Assembly: GCA_025093985.1 (NCBI GenBank)
Contig: JACAAK010000002.1
Span: 1,984,001-2,048,000 of the forward strand
Source of the DNA: Calvatia gigantea
Lineage: Eukaryota > Basidiomycota > Agaricomycetes > Agaricales > Lycoperdaceae
Direction: 5' to 3'
DNA: 64,000 nt
Shown: one piece after another, positions 46,033 to 57,883 of the stretch
Layout of the letters: each line of letters opens with the position of its first letter
Numbering within the stretch: position 1 is the first letter of the stretch
Translations under genes and position numbers: made by a program
Notes under the pieces: model-generated
The model's input: the letters and a program-made list of their open reading frames with translations, nothing else
What the model was told of the DNA's origin: nothing
The model's database searches: none

Positions 46033-47157
46033 GCGATGCCGTTCCCCCCCTCTTTTGTACGACGTGATGTGACGTTGTGTTGTTGGACGTTGAACGTTGA
46101 ACCCTTGTCTTGAAGTAAGAGGTGCTGGAATCCCCTTCGTTTATACACTGTTTGCACGCATACACTCACTACTGTATGGACCGATTCCCCTTATTCATCT
46201 ACCTGTTCTTTATATTAGTGCAGTGTCTGTCAATAACACAGTAACACCCGTGGTAACGGTTCGTCTGTGGTTTGAATAGATGTTGCCGTTGCTTCCCTGA
46301 TCCGAGATACGTAAGCCACAGGATTGAGTTGAGCCTTTCATGCTCAAGCTGAGACGGGTGAACGCGGCGACTACTGAGTTGACTTTCAGTGTAATGTGAA
46401 TGTGAACAGGAATAAGTTGGGGAACAGCAGACAGTCTCTGCTGTACAGAGTGATGTTGATGATGACGAACTCTGCATTTCTATCGCGCAGCAAGCAAACC
46501 TACTGTTAAGTGCGGTGGACGTAGTCTAGAACTAACTAGGTATCTACGCCCCTCGGCTGGGTAGAGTCTACACGATAACAAATGAAAGTCCTGAGTAATG
46601 GTATGAATATGTCTAGCTGAAGTGTTCCGTGAGTGTCGTGAATTATAGCGAAATATCATAATCTTGCTGCACAGCGTATCGCCTACGTTCACGTCACTGA
46701 TTGTTTCCTAACGATGGCGTGGTCTCCTGCTGGCGAACGACTGGTCTCTCTACGGATGCATCCGGGTTATTGCTGTACGTTAAGCCGACGTGTTGGTATT
46801 TTCGATCTTACTGCCTTGGAAAGGGCTCGTCAAATCTATTTTTAAACCAGCCACAATCCATCAGCTGGAGACGATTGAACGTGAAGCACCCTCCTTGACG
46901 CATCTGATGGGTGGAATTAAGCACATCCATTTTACCAGCGCAGCCCACAAACGGGACAATTGCTTGCGGCGGTTTTTGAGTAATTATTTTCCCCGAGCTT
47001 TCCAAGAGTTGAACTACCAGACATTTCTCACCACTGACATCAGGAAAAACCTACTTTTCTTATTCAATCTAATAAGATTAAATAAGCTGAGTTGGGTAAA
47101 CCCCAATCTTATTCAACCTTATTCAACCTTATTTTTTACAATAAGGGGGAATAAAAT

Positions 47158-47194
47158 ACTCAGACGCTGATGCTCGGAGCATCAGCGTCTGAGT
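47158..47194. repeat. Perfect 18-bp palindrome with one central base
   Basis: ACTCAGACGCTGATGCTC is followed by one G and then its exact reverse complement. The stem is G/C-rich, unlike its A/T-rich surroundings. Confidence 0.9.
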
Positions 47195-49622
47195 TGAGTT
47201 GGTGGTCTGCGAACCTGGAAGGTAATTCGCCCCCTTGGATCATAAGAGACCGGGGGATCAGAGGCATAAGCCCTTCATTTGACCCCTAGGACAGGAGCAA
47301 ACGATAGAGGAGTGTGTGGGTTGTTCCATACCGGCGTGAAGTGGAGAAGGAAATCGACAAGGTGATTGAAACCTGGTATGCGCAACAACTTTCAGCGTGC
47401 TCCTGACAATAATATCAAGCATGGTAAGTTTTATCCGTCCCCTTGTGATTTTGAACAGGACAAATAGAATTATACCGTGGTTGTAGGTCACGCCGCACTG
47501 CCTCACGGGGTCGGGCGATAGCAGAGAAACCAACTGAATGCGGAGTGTGGCCTTCCCGAGCATCTGGAGACATCTTACCCTATGTGGCTGGCATTTTTTC
47601 CATGGTGAGATGTTCAGCAATTTATGTAGAGGGTCCAGATCGTTGTGGGCGGAACTTTTCAGCTCATGCTAATTTCTATGATTAGATAATTGATAGGAAA
47701 TGCGAGTGCTCCCGCTTGTCCATGCGGCTTAGTATGCACGTCGTGGGATGTAATATACCCACGGAAAAGTCCTGAATTGACCGCCTCCTTTGAGTATCCC
47801 ACATTTGGTGAGACTTAGTGGTCAGAAGAGCTGAAATTCCGGGAATCTACGTACAATGAATGATAACAGAGATTGCCGATTCTGGTTGAAAAGAAAGTGA
47901 GCATGTTATTCAAAAAAAAAAAAAGTGGCTCACATGGATGGAATGCCCCCTCCTCCATCATGAGACCACATAGGTACGATGGTAGGGGCATTGAAATTCG
48001 CCTAAGCTGTCCCCAAACACCACGGAAGGACATGCTGCTCGATGTTCCCTTCCCGATATTGGATTTGAGCACTGCCCAAACACAGTAAAGTCACAATCAA
48101 TCCTCGAATCCAACAGGCCTAGGCGGGATTTTTCTTGCCCTGTCAATAACTGAGGGCCCGTTTAATGTTCATACGTAGCGTGCCACAATGGGAAAACCAT
48201 AACTGGCAAGGGTAGGGTTCAACGCCGCATGTGAACTCGGCCGGATTACTGAGATCCTCCACTTCCTCTAGGATGAACGCAACTGGGTGGGGAGAACCAT
48301 CAGGGTGGATATCGTAAATTTCCTGGCTTCGGGCGCCGCATGAATGTGCAAAATAACAGAGGGCTTCAACGCGCTGCATCCTAGCCGGTAATATAACTGA
48401 ACAGCGCCAAGCCGTCTCACAAGTTCACGAGGCCAAAGACGGGGCGAGTCGGAAACTCAGAGTCTTGGCCTCTATTTGTGGCACAGTACGTCCCGAAGGA
48501 AGTGAGATTCGATGTCTCCAACAGTTTCATGTCTGATTTATTTAGGTGGAGACAGTTGTTGGTAAACTTCTTGAATCTTAAATCTTATTGGGCCTTCGGG
48601 TTCAATAAAACCCTCGAGAAGGGTTATGGAGGGGAGGATGGTTTGTATCTGCACGAGAGATTGTACTATTGAATCAGTACTGCACCAGATGCCCCAGAGA
48701 CGAAGTGCCATAAATTGCAAAGAATGGAACATCATGAGATAACAAGTAACGTCATACCCTGCTGTTGAGAAGTCGTCGAAGTTAGATCATGCACCCCGCT
48801 TCTAATTCATCTTCTCACTCGATCTCTACCCCCCAGACTTATTAAAGCGGGACCCGAACCTTGAACCGTAGGGCCCTATTTTTTGCTGCTTCGCACACCG
48901 TGTGGTGTTCAAGATTCCTACATACGACATATTAGAGTTCGAGCACTACTAATTTTTCGGCTAGAAGCACATCGGACGGAAAGTAGGCCCGGCAGCGGCG
49001 TCAGCCATGTCGGGACTAGGGATGGAAAATAATAAAAAGCAGGTCCAACGTACCGGAAATCGTGCATAGGTTCTTTGATAAAGGCGGTCAGCTAGTTGTG
49101 GGGGTACCACTAATTGGTGACCGTGTTGCTGAAGGTAATCGGGATTGCCGAGAACCACCTGGAGGTTTCGGGAAATCTCGCGACGCTCCATGGACAAGAC
49201 GTTTCGCACCTTCTAAGCACACCTCCTGTTGGGAGTACCCTCCTTGGAATATCATATTTACGAAACATGTGCTTTTTCGGTTGGCAGTGCACCTTTCGCG
49301 ACCATACACGCAGAAGAGAGGAATGCAAGATTGCCACGGAATCGGACTCTGGGATCAACGGGGGCCCTGCCCGGGCTGAGGTGATGCGGTACGATACCCA
49401 TTTAAGTAGGTTTCAGGTATCCTATGTACCGCGCGGAGCGCGCAGCAGGGTTTCAATGCTTCTGAACTGTTAAATCGATGGCCAGTCGGAGCCTCAGTCT
49501 GGTGCTTGTGAGCCGAGCTGTCGTAATCGGTTCGAATATATTCCATTCGCACGTGGCCGGGGCTGTGGCTCATGGGCAGTGAGTGCCAAGCGAATGTTAC
49601 ATTTCCCAACAATGTGTGCATA

Positions 49623-50112
49623 CAGTCGAACCTGTTATAACCCATACCACTTCGTGACATGGCGGGGCTATGGGTTATGTTATCACAGTACATGGGTTAT
49701 GAGATCGTGCGAAAAAAGATAAATTCCAAAAATTGATTATGTAATACTGTATCAACACCTCTTTTTGTGATAAAACTCAGTGTTTGGGGGTGTAGAGTCC
49801 TTTTCTAGGGTTTATACAAGCAGGGGAAGCATGTTCGAAGTTGAAAAAAGATTATTAACTGCTTTTGTATTGCTGGGGACCACATCGAACACACTGTAAA
49901 CCAAATGTTACATTCCCAATATGGGGGGTATTGCCTTATATAGCCATGGGCGCTATGGGTTTTCACCACCAGCTAACTATGGGTTACGGGGCATCACAGG
50001 TTTATGGGTTATGGCCCGATTTTGCCTGCGAACCAAGTTGGTGGGGGGGATATCCTATGGGTTATCGCAGGTTATGGGTTATGACAAGTATGGGTTATAT
50101 CAGGTTCGACTG
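49623..50112. mobile_element. Non-autonomous Tc1/mariner-pogo-type element (MITE)
   Basis: The ends are 25-bp terminal inverted repeats matching at 24 positions, beginning CAGTCGAACCTG and reading inward into ATAACCCATA. Both ends are flanked by TA, the target duplication of this superfamily, and the CAGT...GAACCT opening resembles pogo-class termini. Inside, about nine copies of ATGGGTTA or its complement cluster near the ends, like transposase-binding repeats. The middle is A/T-rich and has no transposase frame, so a helper element would be needed. Superfamily placement is from the ends only. Confidence 0.8.
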
Positions 50113-51614
50113 TAGTAAATCACGAATTTGCGGATGGAAACATATGAATCAGGATGTGATTCTGCGTTCGGGTGGTGTGATTTATGAACGCTCAAGAGGG
50201 TAGAGCTTAATAAACCTGGGTGTCACTGATGACACTAAGGTAGCCAGCAGTGACACTACATTTGAACATGATGAGTTTCAAGGAGCTCACGACATATAAA
50301 AGCTCCTCGGCGCTTCGGCCCCAGCGCTCAGCCAAAAGCTACAGATGGTAGGAACTCGGGCGGACAACCTTTAAAATTTCAACGTTTCAACTGTTAGACG
50401 ACGGCGGCGAAGGGAACAGATCACGAGAATGCAGATACGTAAGTATAGCTGCGGACACCTTCCAGGATTGGAGTTGGTCCTGACACCGAAACCGATTCAC
50501 GAGCTCATTTGAGCGGTAGCAATTCGGGGGTGGTGGCTGATTTTACCCGCAGCGACGAGATCATGGTAAATGTTCACGGGGAACGTATTTTGTGGGAACG
50601 GACACTTGAATGTAGTCAAAAATGCGATGCCTACTTATGTAGGTGTGTGGTGGGCCGAATTACTCAATGTGATTTGACTCGAATTTGGCGAAGCCCAGAT
50701 GGCGATGTCATTATATGTCATTGTGCCGGCGTCAGGCTCCAGGAGTAAAGAGTCAGGTGAAAGGGAGGTGTGCCTTAGCGCAGCTTCAGCGTCCCATCAG
50801 ACACAGGACAACACGCGACCCTGCAGAGCGGCAGGGGTAGAAGTGTTTTTGCGCTCGTGTCTAAAGCAGGCTTGTGTTAAGAGCATGCATAGTATCATCA
50901 GAACACGATGGTGATATCACTGTCACAGTCTTCTACTACAGGTATTCGAAACATCGGGAACGGCACGGGGATGGATAAGCGGGTATCAAGATCAGTGGAA
51001 GGCAAAGAAAGACAGGAGTGAAAGAGATGCATCATGCGTCGGTTGGATCGTTTCCACTTGTTTCTGGGACCCTGGGGTGGTCGGGTAACAGCCATACCCT
51101 GATATTCCCTTGGGTTGACATGGAAGTGTGCAAACAATCACACGGGCTGTTGAGTTTTCTCGGGCTCATTGTCTGAGGCGGTACTTAATGCGTATGTGAG
51201 CAAAGAATGGGCCTAATCAGGCGAAGGGATAAATATATAAATTGTCATGGACATCCAGAAGCAGTACAAATAATGATGATATGATATGTGGCTTGCGTGC
51301 TCGGCGATGAGAATGGTGTTCTATTTATTGAGGCCGGAAAGAGTCCTGTGGTAACACGCACTAGTGACGAACGTTGCGAGGAGATGCAAATGAAACGCCC
51401 TGATGCGCGAGAGGGTGTGAAAATGAGTCTCTGCGCGAGAAATGCCCGTGGGGTACGAATCAAGTGCGGCCCGTGACAAGAGAATCTGAGCATCAAAACC
51501 CTTTTGAAAAGGGAGACGCTGAGACATGTGGACATAAGTTCCGAAGGCAAGCCCGTGCGGAATGCAGCGCGAGGGCAAAAGGGGAGTAATGAACTAGAAA
51601 GATGATAAATGAGC

Positions 51615-52173
51615 TTAAGAGTTACGGAGAGAGGAATCCATATGAGGGCTGACCAGATGTTCAGTGATTTCTTGCCGAGTGACGTCAATCAGACTAAGAC
51701 AGTAGTGTGACAAGGATCATCAAAAATGTCGCTGTAACAATCTGGTGGGATTGCCATGGCGTGCGTATGGAGCATGCTGTTTGGTGTAGCGAGAACCAGA
51801 AGACATGAAGGGATTTGAGCGGGTATGACTGAGGAGGGGGCGTTTTGCAGGAACAGCATCAGGCTGTTCATCAGGATCGCGCTTGCGTTTCGGCGCCTGT
51901 TTGATGTAGGGAGGCCCTGATAGGTCTTCGTCTATATCTGGGAGATCGAATTGCAAAAAGGTCGGAGAATGGTAGGGGAGAGGGATGGGTGCTACGAGGG
52001 GTGCATTGCAGACAACGTAGAGGGGTGTGGACTGGGGCCGGGTGATTGGTGTCAGCGGGGGTTCGCTTGAGGAGGAGGAAGTTTCCGAAGGAGAAGGAGG
52101 AACTGGGGGGTGGTCAGTGAGTGAAAAAGAAAACAAAGGGGCACATACAGTCCCAGGAATAGAGGAAAGACAT
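51615..52173 (-). CDS. Unknown small Pro/Ser-rich protein with a basic patch
   Basis: I do not recognise this protein. Three exons (52173-52149, 52102-51739, 51693-51615) sum to 468 nt, or 155 residues, with introns of 46 and 45 nt. It starts MSFLYSWDFPPSPSETSSS, has QFDLPDIDEDL in the middle, then KQAPKRKRD, which could be a nuclear localisation signal, and ends RQEITEHLVSPHMDSSLRNS. The frame holds over both introns, and the C-terminal exon looks like an amphipathic helix. It shares a 180-bp gap with the mitochondrial ribosomal gene on the other strand. Confidence 0.6.
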
Positions 52174-52353
52174 GATTGGGGGAAAGAATGGAAGAGGAAG
52201 AGGGCTGATGCATTACTTATATTGGGCTGGAGTGAGACTGACAGAAGCGAGACGGGAACGTCGCACGTAACAGGGAAGATCACATATACATATCCTGTGG
52301 CGGTGTCCTTACTACTTCTGGCTGTCGTCTCTTTTTCTATTCTTTATTCCAGC
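52174..52353. promoter_or_regulatory. Bidirectional promoter, unknown protein / mL49
   Basis: 180 bp between two outward-pointing ATGs. Confidence 0.45.
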
Positions 52354-52801
52354 ATGGCCTCTCTCCTCCATCGCTTCTCCTTCCGTACTCTTCTCTCCTC
52401 ATCACGCGCCTATTCCCAGGCAGTTAGTACTAGGGTATCCACACCCGCGTCAGCTTCCCCCCACCCAACTCTCCCATACTTCGTCCCACGCAACAGCAAT
52501 GGCAATCTTCCTGTATACTCCGACATCCGAAATAATGGCACTCGCCATCTCATACTGATTCGTAACGTTGATGGCCAGGCTCATGTGAGTTGTGCCACAC
52601 CTGCCCCCTTACAACCACATCTGACACTGATTTCTTTTCGCACAGAGACTTGCGCACGACCTCCGCATTACCCTCTTTAAGGCCGCGTCCAGCAAGGCCG
52701 CCCGTGCAAAGGTAGAGGTCAAGAACGCCAAAGACGTGGTTATCACCGGAAAAGCATGGAAAAACGAGGTCATAGACTGGCTCAAGGCACGGGGATTCTA
52801 G
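52354..52801 (+). CDS. IMG2: Mitochondrial large-subunit ribosomal protein mL49 (IMG2)
   Basis: A structural protein of the mitochondrial large ribosomal subunit. Two exons (52354-52584, 52646-52801) sum to 387 nt, or 128 residues. The N-terminus MASLLHRFSFRTLLSSSRAY is Arg/Ser-rich without acids, a clear mitochondrial presequence. The family core follows: YFVPRNSNGNLPVYSDIRN, then a DLRI-LFKA stretch, VKNAKDVVITGKAWKNEV and the C-terminal WLKARGF. The single intron is standard GT-AG. Confidence 0.92.
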
Positions 52802-53270
52802 CCACCGCATGTACACTTTCCGCCCCCCCCCATCCTTCCGAACCATCAGTACCCAGCCTACAACAACCCCATATAAATCTGAAGTCCCCTTGAGCCTCTC
52901 CGCATCCTACCCCGGATGCCCATAAGTACTCGTCGGTAAAAATTCGCTTGTATGATGCTTGTCCGCATATAGGCGTGCCTGTGCCCAAAGGGAGAATGAA
53001 TTCTTGCGGTATCATTAAGCTCTGTACTGCATAGCTGTAGTTGCATTTGTTACGTGGGCTTCTCCCCATCCAGTTGAATGATCGTGCCCAGGAATCACCG
53101 ATGAATATGCCTCCCGACATAACACCAGCCTAGGGTTAGGGTCTCGGGTACCCGCCACGGAACGGATCGTCTCTCCGATCGATTTTGCCAAGTTCCCAAA
53201 TGACTCGTGAAAAAAATTCATTTATCTACATATCCTCTTCTCGTCCATTTGACACATCCGTTCCTCCATT
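52802..53270. other. Intergenic, mL49 / PDX1
   Basis: 469 bp holding the mL49 3' end and the PDX1 promoter. A 112-codon minus-strand open frame here lacks any family resemblance. Confidence 0.4.
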
Positions 53271-55000
53271 ATGTCCACTCCCATCATCACCCCGTCCGTC
53301 AACACCCCCATTCCACAGAGCGCAGGCGGCGCTGCAGTTCCCCTCGCCGCCCCTGCCCGCTCGACCCAGCGTGAGGCAAGTAACAGCCTCGGCACGTTCG
53401 GAGTAGGCGTCCCTCTTAGTTACTCCGGTTTAATCTTTTCATTCTATTTGTGCTTCATCATCTAGGTCAAATCGGGTCTCGCACAGATGCTCAAGGTCCG
53501 CCGCCCTCGCCGGTTTTACCTTCTCTCTGATAACATGAAATTCATCATTTTGACTGTAATCAGGGAGGTGTTATCATGGACGTCGTGAATGCCGAACAGG
53601 TGTGTTGTGCGCTTCACATCCTGCAGTTCTATCACCAGGGTCTGACGTTTGCTATTCGTCAGGCTCGTATCGCCGAAGAGGCCGGCGCTTGTGCAGTCAT
53701 GGCACTTGAGAGAGTGCCTGCTGACATCCGTGCTGAAGGTAACGCTAATTCTTTGTTGTCGATTTCATGACGTTCATCAAATTCCCCAGGCGGTGTTGCA
53801 CGTATGGTATGTTGATACAAGTTTTGTCCCGGCAGTTTGGAATATCAATTATAACTTTGGCAGAGCGACCCTCGCATGGTCAAGGATATCGTGGATGCTG
53901 TTACCATTCCCGTGATGGCAAAGGTTCGGATAGGCCATTTCGTCGAAGCTCAGGTGGGTTTCAGAAGAGCGTCCTTCTATCACATTGCCCAAGAGTGACT
54001 CAACACCGAATAGATCTTGCAAGCCATCGGTGTTGATTACATTGACGAGTCTGAAGTCCTGACACCCGCGGATGAGGAGCATCATATTAATAAACACAAC
54101 TTCAAGGTTCCTTTCGTTTGTGGCGCTCGTAACCTTGGAGAGGCACTCCGGCGTATCTCCGAAGGCGCGGCCATGATTCGTACCAAAGGTGAGGCTGGGA
54201 CCGGAAATGTTGTCGAAGCAGTCCGTCACGAACGTACGGTCATGGCCGAGATCAGAAGAGCTAGTTCCATGAGCGAGGAGGAACTTTATTCTTTCGCGAA
54301 GGAAATACAAGCCCCCTTCCACCTTTTGAAGGAAACCGCGAGGCTGAAGCGTCTACCCGTTGTCAATTTTGCTGCTGGGGGGATCGCTACTCCGGGTAAG
54401 GACTTTGTGGAGCAATTTTTTCCCCAAAAACGAGGACCCCTTTCTGACAGGTGTATCTGGTTTTAGCTGACGCTGCTTTGATGATGCACTTGGGCTGTGA
54501 TGGAGGTACATGAACTACTACATACTCGGTATCCGACCAACCAACACTCATTACAACTTGTCAGTATTCGTCGGGTCTGGTATTTTCCACGTCAGTCACG
54601 GGTTTCACTCGCACTTGATCTTCCAAATCAAAGAAACGGCGTGCTGACTCGATCTATTCGGCTTCCTCATCTACAGTCTGGTGAACCCGCTAAACGTGCC
54701 CGTGCAATTGTCCAAGCTGTACGTTAGTATTCTTTGCGTAATACCGCAACGTTCTAACCCTTGGATTTAGGTTACGCACTACAATAACCCCAAAATTCTC
54801 GCCGAGGTCCGTTATCGGTCGTCTTGCTTACTATTTCGCATTTGTTGACCGTATATTTTTAGGTGTCTGAGAACCTTGGTCCCGCCATGGTCGGTTTGAC
54901 TATGTAAGTTCCGTCGTGCGCTGAGAAAGTAACGCATTCTAATACCACACCAAGCGATAACAAACTCAAGGGTGGAGAATATGCTAAGCGTGGGTGGTAA
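53271..55000 (+). CDS. PDX1: Pyridoxal 5'-phosphate synthase, synthase subunit
   Basis: PDX1/SNZ is the TIM-barrel subunit that builds PLP from ribose 5-phosphate, glyceraldehyde 3-phosphate and ammonia supplied by PDX2/SNO. Thirteen exons sum to 966 nt, or 321 residues. Motifs include [140 protein letters not shown] and FVGSGIF. The first intron (53376-53465) uses a GC donor (GCAAGT) and joins STQRE to VKSGL. Exon 53790-53806 is only 17 nt. No PDX2 partner is in the window. Confidence 0.97.
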
Positions 55001-55931
55001 ACGTCTCGTGATGCGTCTAGATTGGGCTCGCCTCGTACGACCAGATTCACACACGCTAACGGTTGTATTTAATCAAAGAAAAGGTGGAGAAACAGTATAT
55101 AGAGGGACAGCTCAGTTTTGAAAAGTAAGCGGAGAGGATAGGGGCTATATCTCTATTTATCTCCTCTTCTATGTGGTTTACGGATAAGGTTGTCGTATTC
55201 ATGTTGTATTTTTGAATGAATGTAAAATCTGTGCAATGTGTGTTTTCTTTTCGTTTTGATGTGTGAGTGGGGTGGAGAACGTGAGCGGGTATATATGACG
55301 TCATAATTGTTCGGTCGTCGACTTAAAAGGGAGCGGTCGTGAGGCTAGAGAAACTAGCTTTCCGTCGATATATCATCACGGAATATCCGGGAACTATGGT
55401 ATCTCAGTTCCTCCAGAACACCACGGTTCGTGAACAACCGGAAGATGCCAATCAAGAGTTAAAAAAGTTTTTGTCGGTAAGCACGTCAAATTTTAGTATG
55501 TGGTCGAAGTCAGGTTTTGAACGTAAGAAATTCTGGCGTGTAGTCCAATCCGAAGGCGCAGTATACATTCGACAGTGAAAGAGACAGTCAGCAGTCGGAG
55601 CTGTGCAGACAGGGTAAAGGGTACGAAGAGTGCATCACCGTAAGTTGCTTACTACGTGATGAAAAGTGTCATCACAGGGGTTCAACTTCCATCACAGCTC
55701 AAGATGAATTCGAAACGGTTGTTCGCGGCTATGCAGGGATTTGGGTTCTTCTGCGCATTACCTATGGATCCAAAGAAAACGCATATGGAATGCAAGCCTC
55801 TACTATAAGGCGGATCCTATGGTTGAGTGTTGAAATGGAGAGTCAGCGGAGCTTGGACTGGCTTAGTTTTGGGATTTTTACGACGTCGATTCGTCATTTG
55901 GAATCGGAGCGAGTGTCAATTATGAATCCAG
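55001..55931. other. Intergenic, with a CRE-like site
   Basis: 930 bp between the PDX1 stop and the RS-protein stop. A 79-codon plus-strand frame at 55339-55578 is not recognised. The strongest signal is the TGACGTCA palindrome at 55295. Confidence 0.4.
55295..55302. promoter_or_regulatory. CRE/ATF palindrome TGACGTCA
   Basis: A perfect TGACGTCA within the longer palindrome TATGACGTCATA. This is the consensus site of ATF/CREB-type bZIP factors. It lies 44 bp upstream of a short unassigned open frame. Whether it serves a gene is unknown. Confidence 0.4.
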
Positions 55932-57820
55932 CTAATTGTAGACATCAATGATCCCATAGAAAAAAAGCCCATTCCAGCACCATGCATGTTGCGGCGCCTC
56001 GCATAATCTCAGGTCAGAGGTTAAACTAAAGTCGGTGGTCGAGTCGGTCGCGGCGTCAATTCCGAGCATACCATGCTTAGCTTTCTCCAACTGCGCATCT
56101 GCAATCCTCCTCCTGGACTCGGCCATACGTAAGTCAATAGTAGCCATATCCAGTTCGTGTAATGCTCGACGGGAGTTTCTGGATATCTGGTCGTAATCTT
56201 GGTTGGTGTGTACACGACTGGATCGATATCGTACAAGCTGCGGAAATAACATAATCGGAACGTGTTAAACGGAGGTTAGGACAGGAAGATACTCACGTCA
56301 ACCTCGAGTTGTGTTACGCCATATCTTCCTTTCGGACCCGGCTGCTGGCTGGCCTTTGCCCATTTCTCACCAGATGGAGGAGTGATTTTTACAAACTCTA
56401 AAGACCGGAGTACGGGAAGATCAACATTGGGATCTTTCGGTCTGCGGTCTGCGCGAGGGCCTGTTGGATACATAGGTCCAGATGCCGGGACGGGCACCGG
56501 AGCTGAAATGGGAGTATGGGTCATGGAAGGCGTTGAAGCACCGTGGTTCCGAGGCCCTTTCGGTGGTGACTTTGAACTTCTTCGCCACAGACTTCCACGA
56601 GGCCCTTTGGGAGGTGAGGGTGACCTCCCCCGTGATTCAGTTCTCGTGTCTGGTTTTGGGGTTGAGGAAGGATTTCCGCGAATGTTTTCTATCCTGGGCT
56701 GAAGATGTTCGTCCTTGGCCATGTCCGTTTTGACAGAGGCTGGGTTTTCCGTTGTGATAGGGAGGTCTGACGTAGGTGGCAGGGTGTGATCTTGGAGGGA
56801 AGGAGTGGTTGACGTCAGGAGAATTGGACATTCCGTTTTCGTCGCAGAAATTTCGGTGACTTTGGGCGCTATCACTGCAGTCGCACTGTCTGACACGGGA
56901 TGAATAGCTATGGGATGCGAAGCAGGAGTGACATCAGTTTGCTTAGGCGGTAGTGGCCGGGAGGCAATTATTGGAGAAGCAGGAGGCAAATTACTTCCCA
57001 GGGTGCTTGGTGGTGGAGTTTCATTAACACTGTCCGAAACACGGCGGGGAGAGCGAGAACGTGTACGAGAGCGTGAGTGTCCATGGGACCTGGAACGTGC
57101 TCGGTGGGGTCGGGGGCTGTCTGAGATAGAATGGTTACCAAGCTTCAGTCGTTTCGATGGTGGTGACCGGGGATTAGGGCTGCGACTTCGTGAAGCTGGT
57201 TGCGTCCGAGTACGTGCGGGTGAGTATGGTCGTCTACGGGGAGACCTTGTACGTGACCTCCGTGGTGACCTTGAGCGAGAGTATCGCCGCGGTGCCAGTG
57301 GTGAACGAGAGCGACGGCGGTTGGGTGACCGTGACCGGGACAGACGGCGGGGTGGTGGTGATTTAGAGGAACGGCGGGGTGACCTGGGCGATCTACGATA
57401 ACTCGGTTCTAGTAAACATGAAGGCGAAAAAATTCAATCGGTATTGCCGTAGATGTTAATGAAGGAATACACACCATAGTGTCGTGGTCTAAATCTGTCG
57501 TCGTCGCGCCAGCGGTCATAAGGTCTAGTATCTCGACGGTCGGGGTCCCGCCAATCACGGCGCGAGTCTCGACGACGATCAAAATCTCTATCTCTGGGTC
57601 TATCGCGTTCCCAGTCTCTCAAAGGAGGAGGCCGCCGAGACTCATAGGAAGCGATATAGGTGTCAGCTTCTGGTCTTGGGCGGGGCACGTAAGTCCTGTC
57701 GTTGTCAAATTGGCGCTGTTCTGGGCGATAATGGGTTGATAACATTGGGCGTGCTTCACGAGGATCATGTCTCCTTTCCTCTTTAACTGGCGATTCTGGC
57801 TTGGGTGGTAAGTTGGCCAT
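55932..57820 (-). CDS. RS-rich (Arg/Ser) nuclear protein of unknown type
   Basis: Three exons (57820-57475, 57408-56297, 56237-55932) sum to 1,764 nt, or 587 residues. The first part is Arg/Asp/Pro-rich with repeated RD blocks (WERDRPRDRDFDRRRDSRRD). A classic RS domain with many RSRSP and RSPRR units follows, then a long Pro/Ser/Thr-rich linker with SPSPPKGPRGSLWRRSSKSP. The C-terminal segment is predicted helical and coiled (ISRNSRRALHELDMATIDLR, AESRRRIADAQLEKAKHGML). There is no RNA-recognition motif, so it is not a standard SR protein. RS domains bind other splicing factors and SR kinases. The start codon is 63 bp from cyclin L, which also acts in splicing. I infer a nuclear mRNA-processing role. 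Confidence 0.8.
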
Positions 57821-57883
57821 TAATTGTAGGAGGAGGAGAGAGACAAGAAGGGAAGGCTTTGTTTGGCGAGTAAACAAAGCAGG
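57821..57883. promoter_or_regulatory. 63-bp bidirectional promoter, RS protein / cyclin L
   Basis: The two ATGs lie only 63 bp apart and point away from each other, so 5' leaders and core promoters must overlap. The gap is purine-rich on the plus strand (GGAGGAGGAGAGAGACAAG). Confidence 0.6.

Larger units (their letters stand above)
46033..51614. other. Gene-poor block, 5.6 kb, with a MITE and a palindrome
   Basis: No trustworthy exon chain was found. It holds an A/T-rich stretch with TTATTCAACC repeats (47040-47150), a perfect palindrome (47158-47194), a poly-A run near 47918, and a 490-bp inverted-repeat element (49623-50112). This looks like accessory sequence between housekeeping genes. 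Confidence 0.45.

Noticed and set aside
47258..47620. 120-codon minus-strand open frame
   Set aside because: Low-quality translation with no recognisable domain; lies in A/T-rich accessory sequence.
48961..49473. Several overlapping open frames of 70-119 codons on both strands
   Set aside because: Mutually overlapping, none protein-like, and none supported by splice sites or homology I can recall.
49500..50120. tRNA B-box-like sequence GGTTCGA near the MITE ends
   Set aside because: It is the transposon terminal repeat; no A box, no cloverleaf, and the required CC after the box is absent.
52782..53120. 112-codon minus-strand open frame after mL49
   Set aside because: No family match, no splice support, and it lies where the mL49 3' UTR and PDX1 promoter should be.
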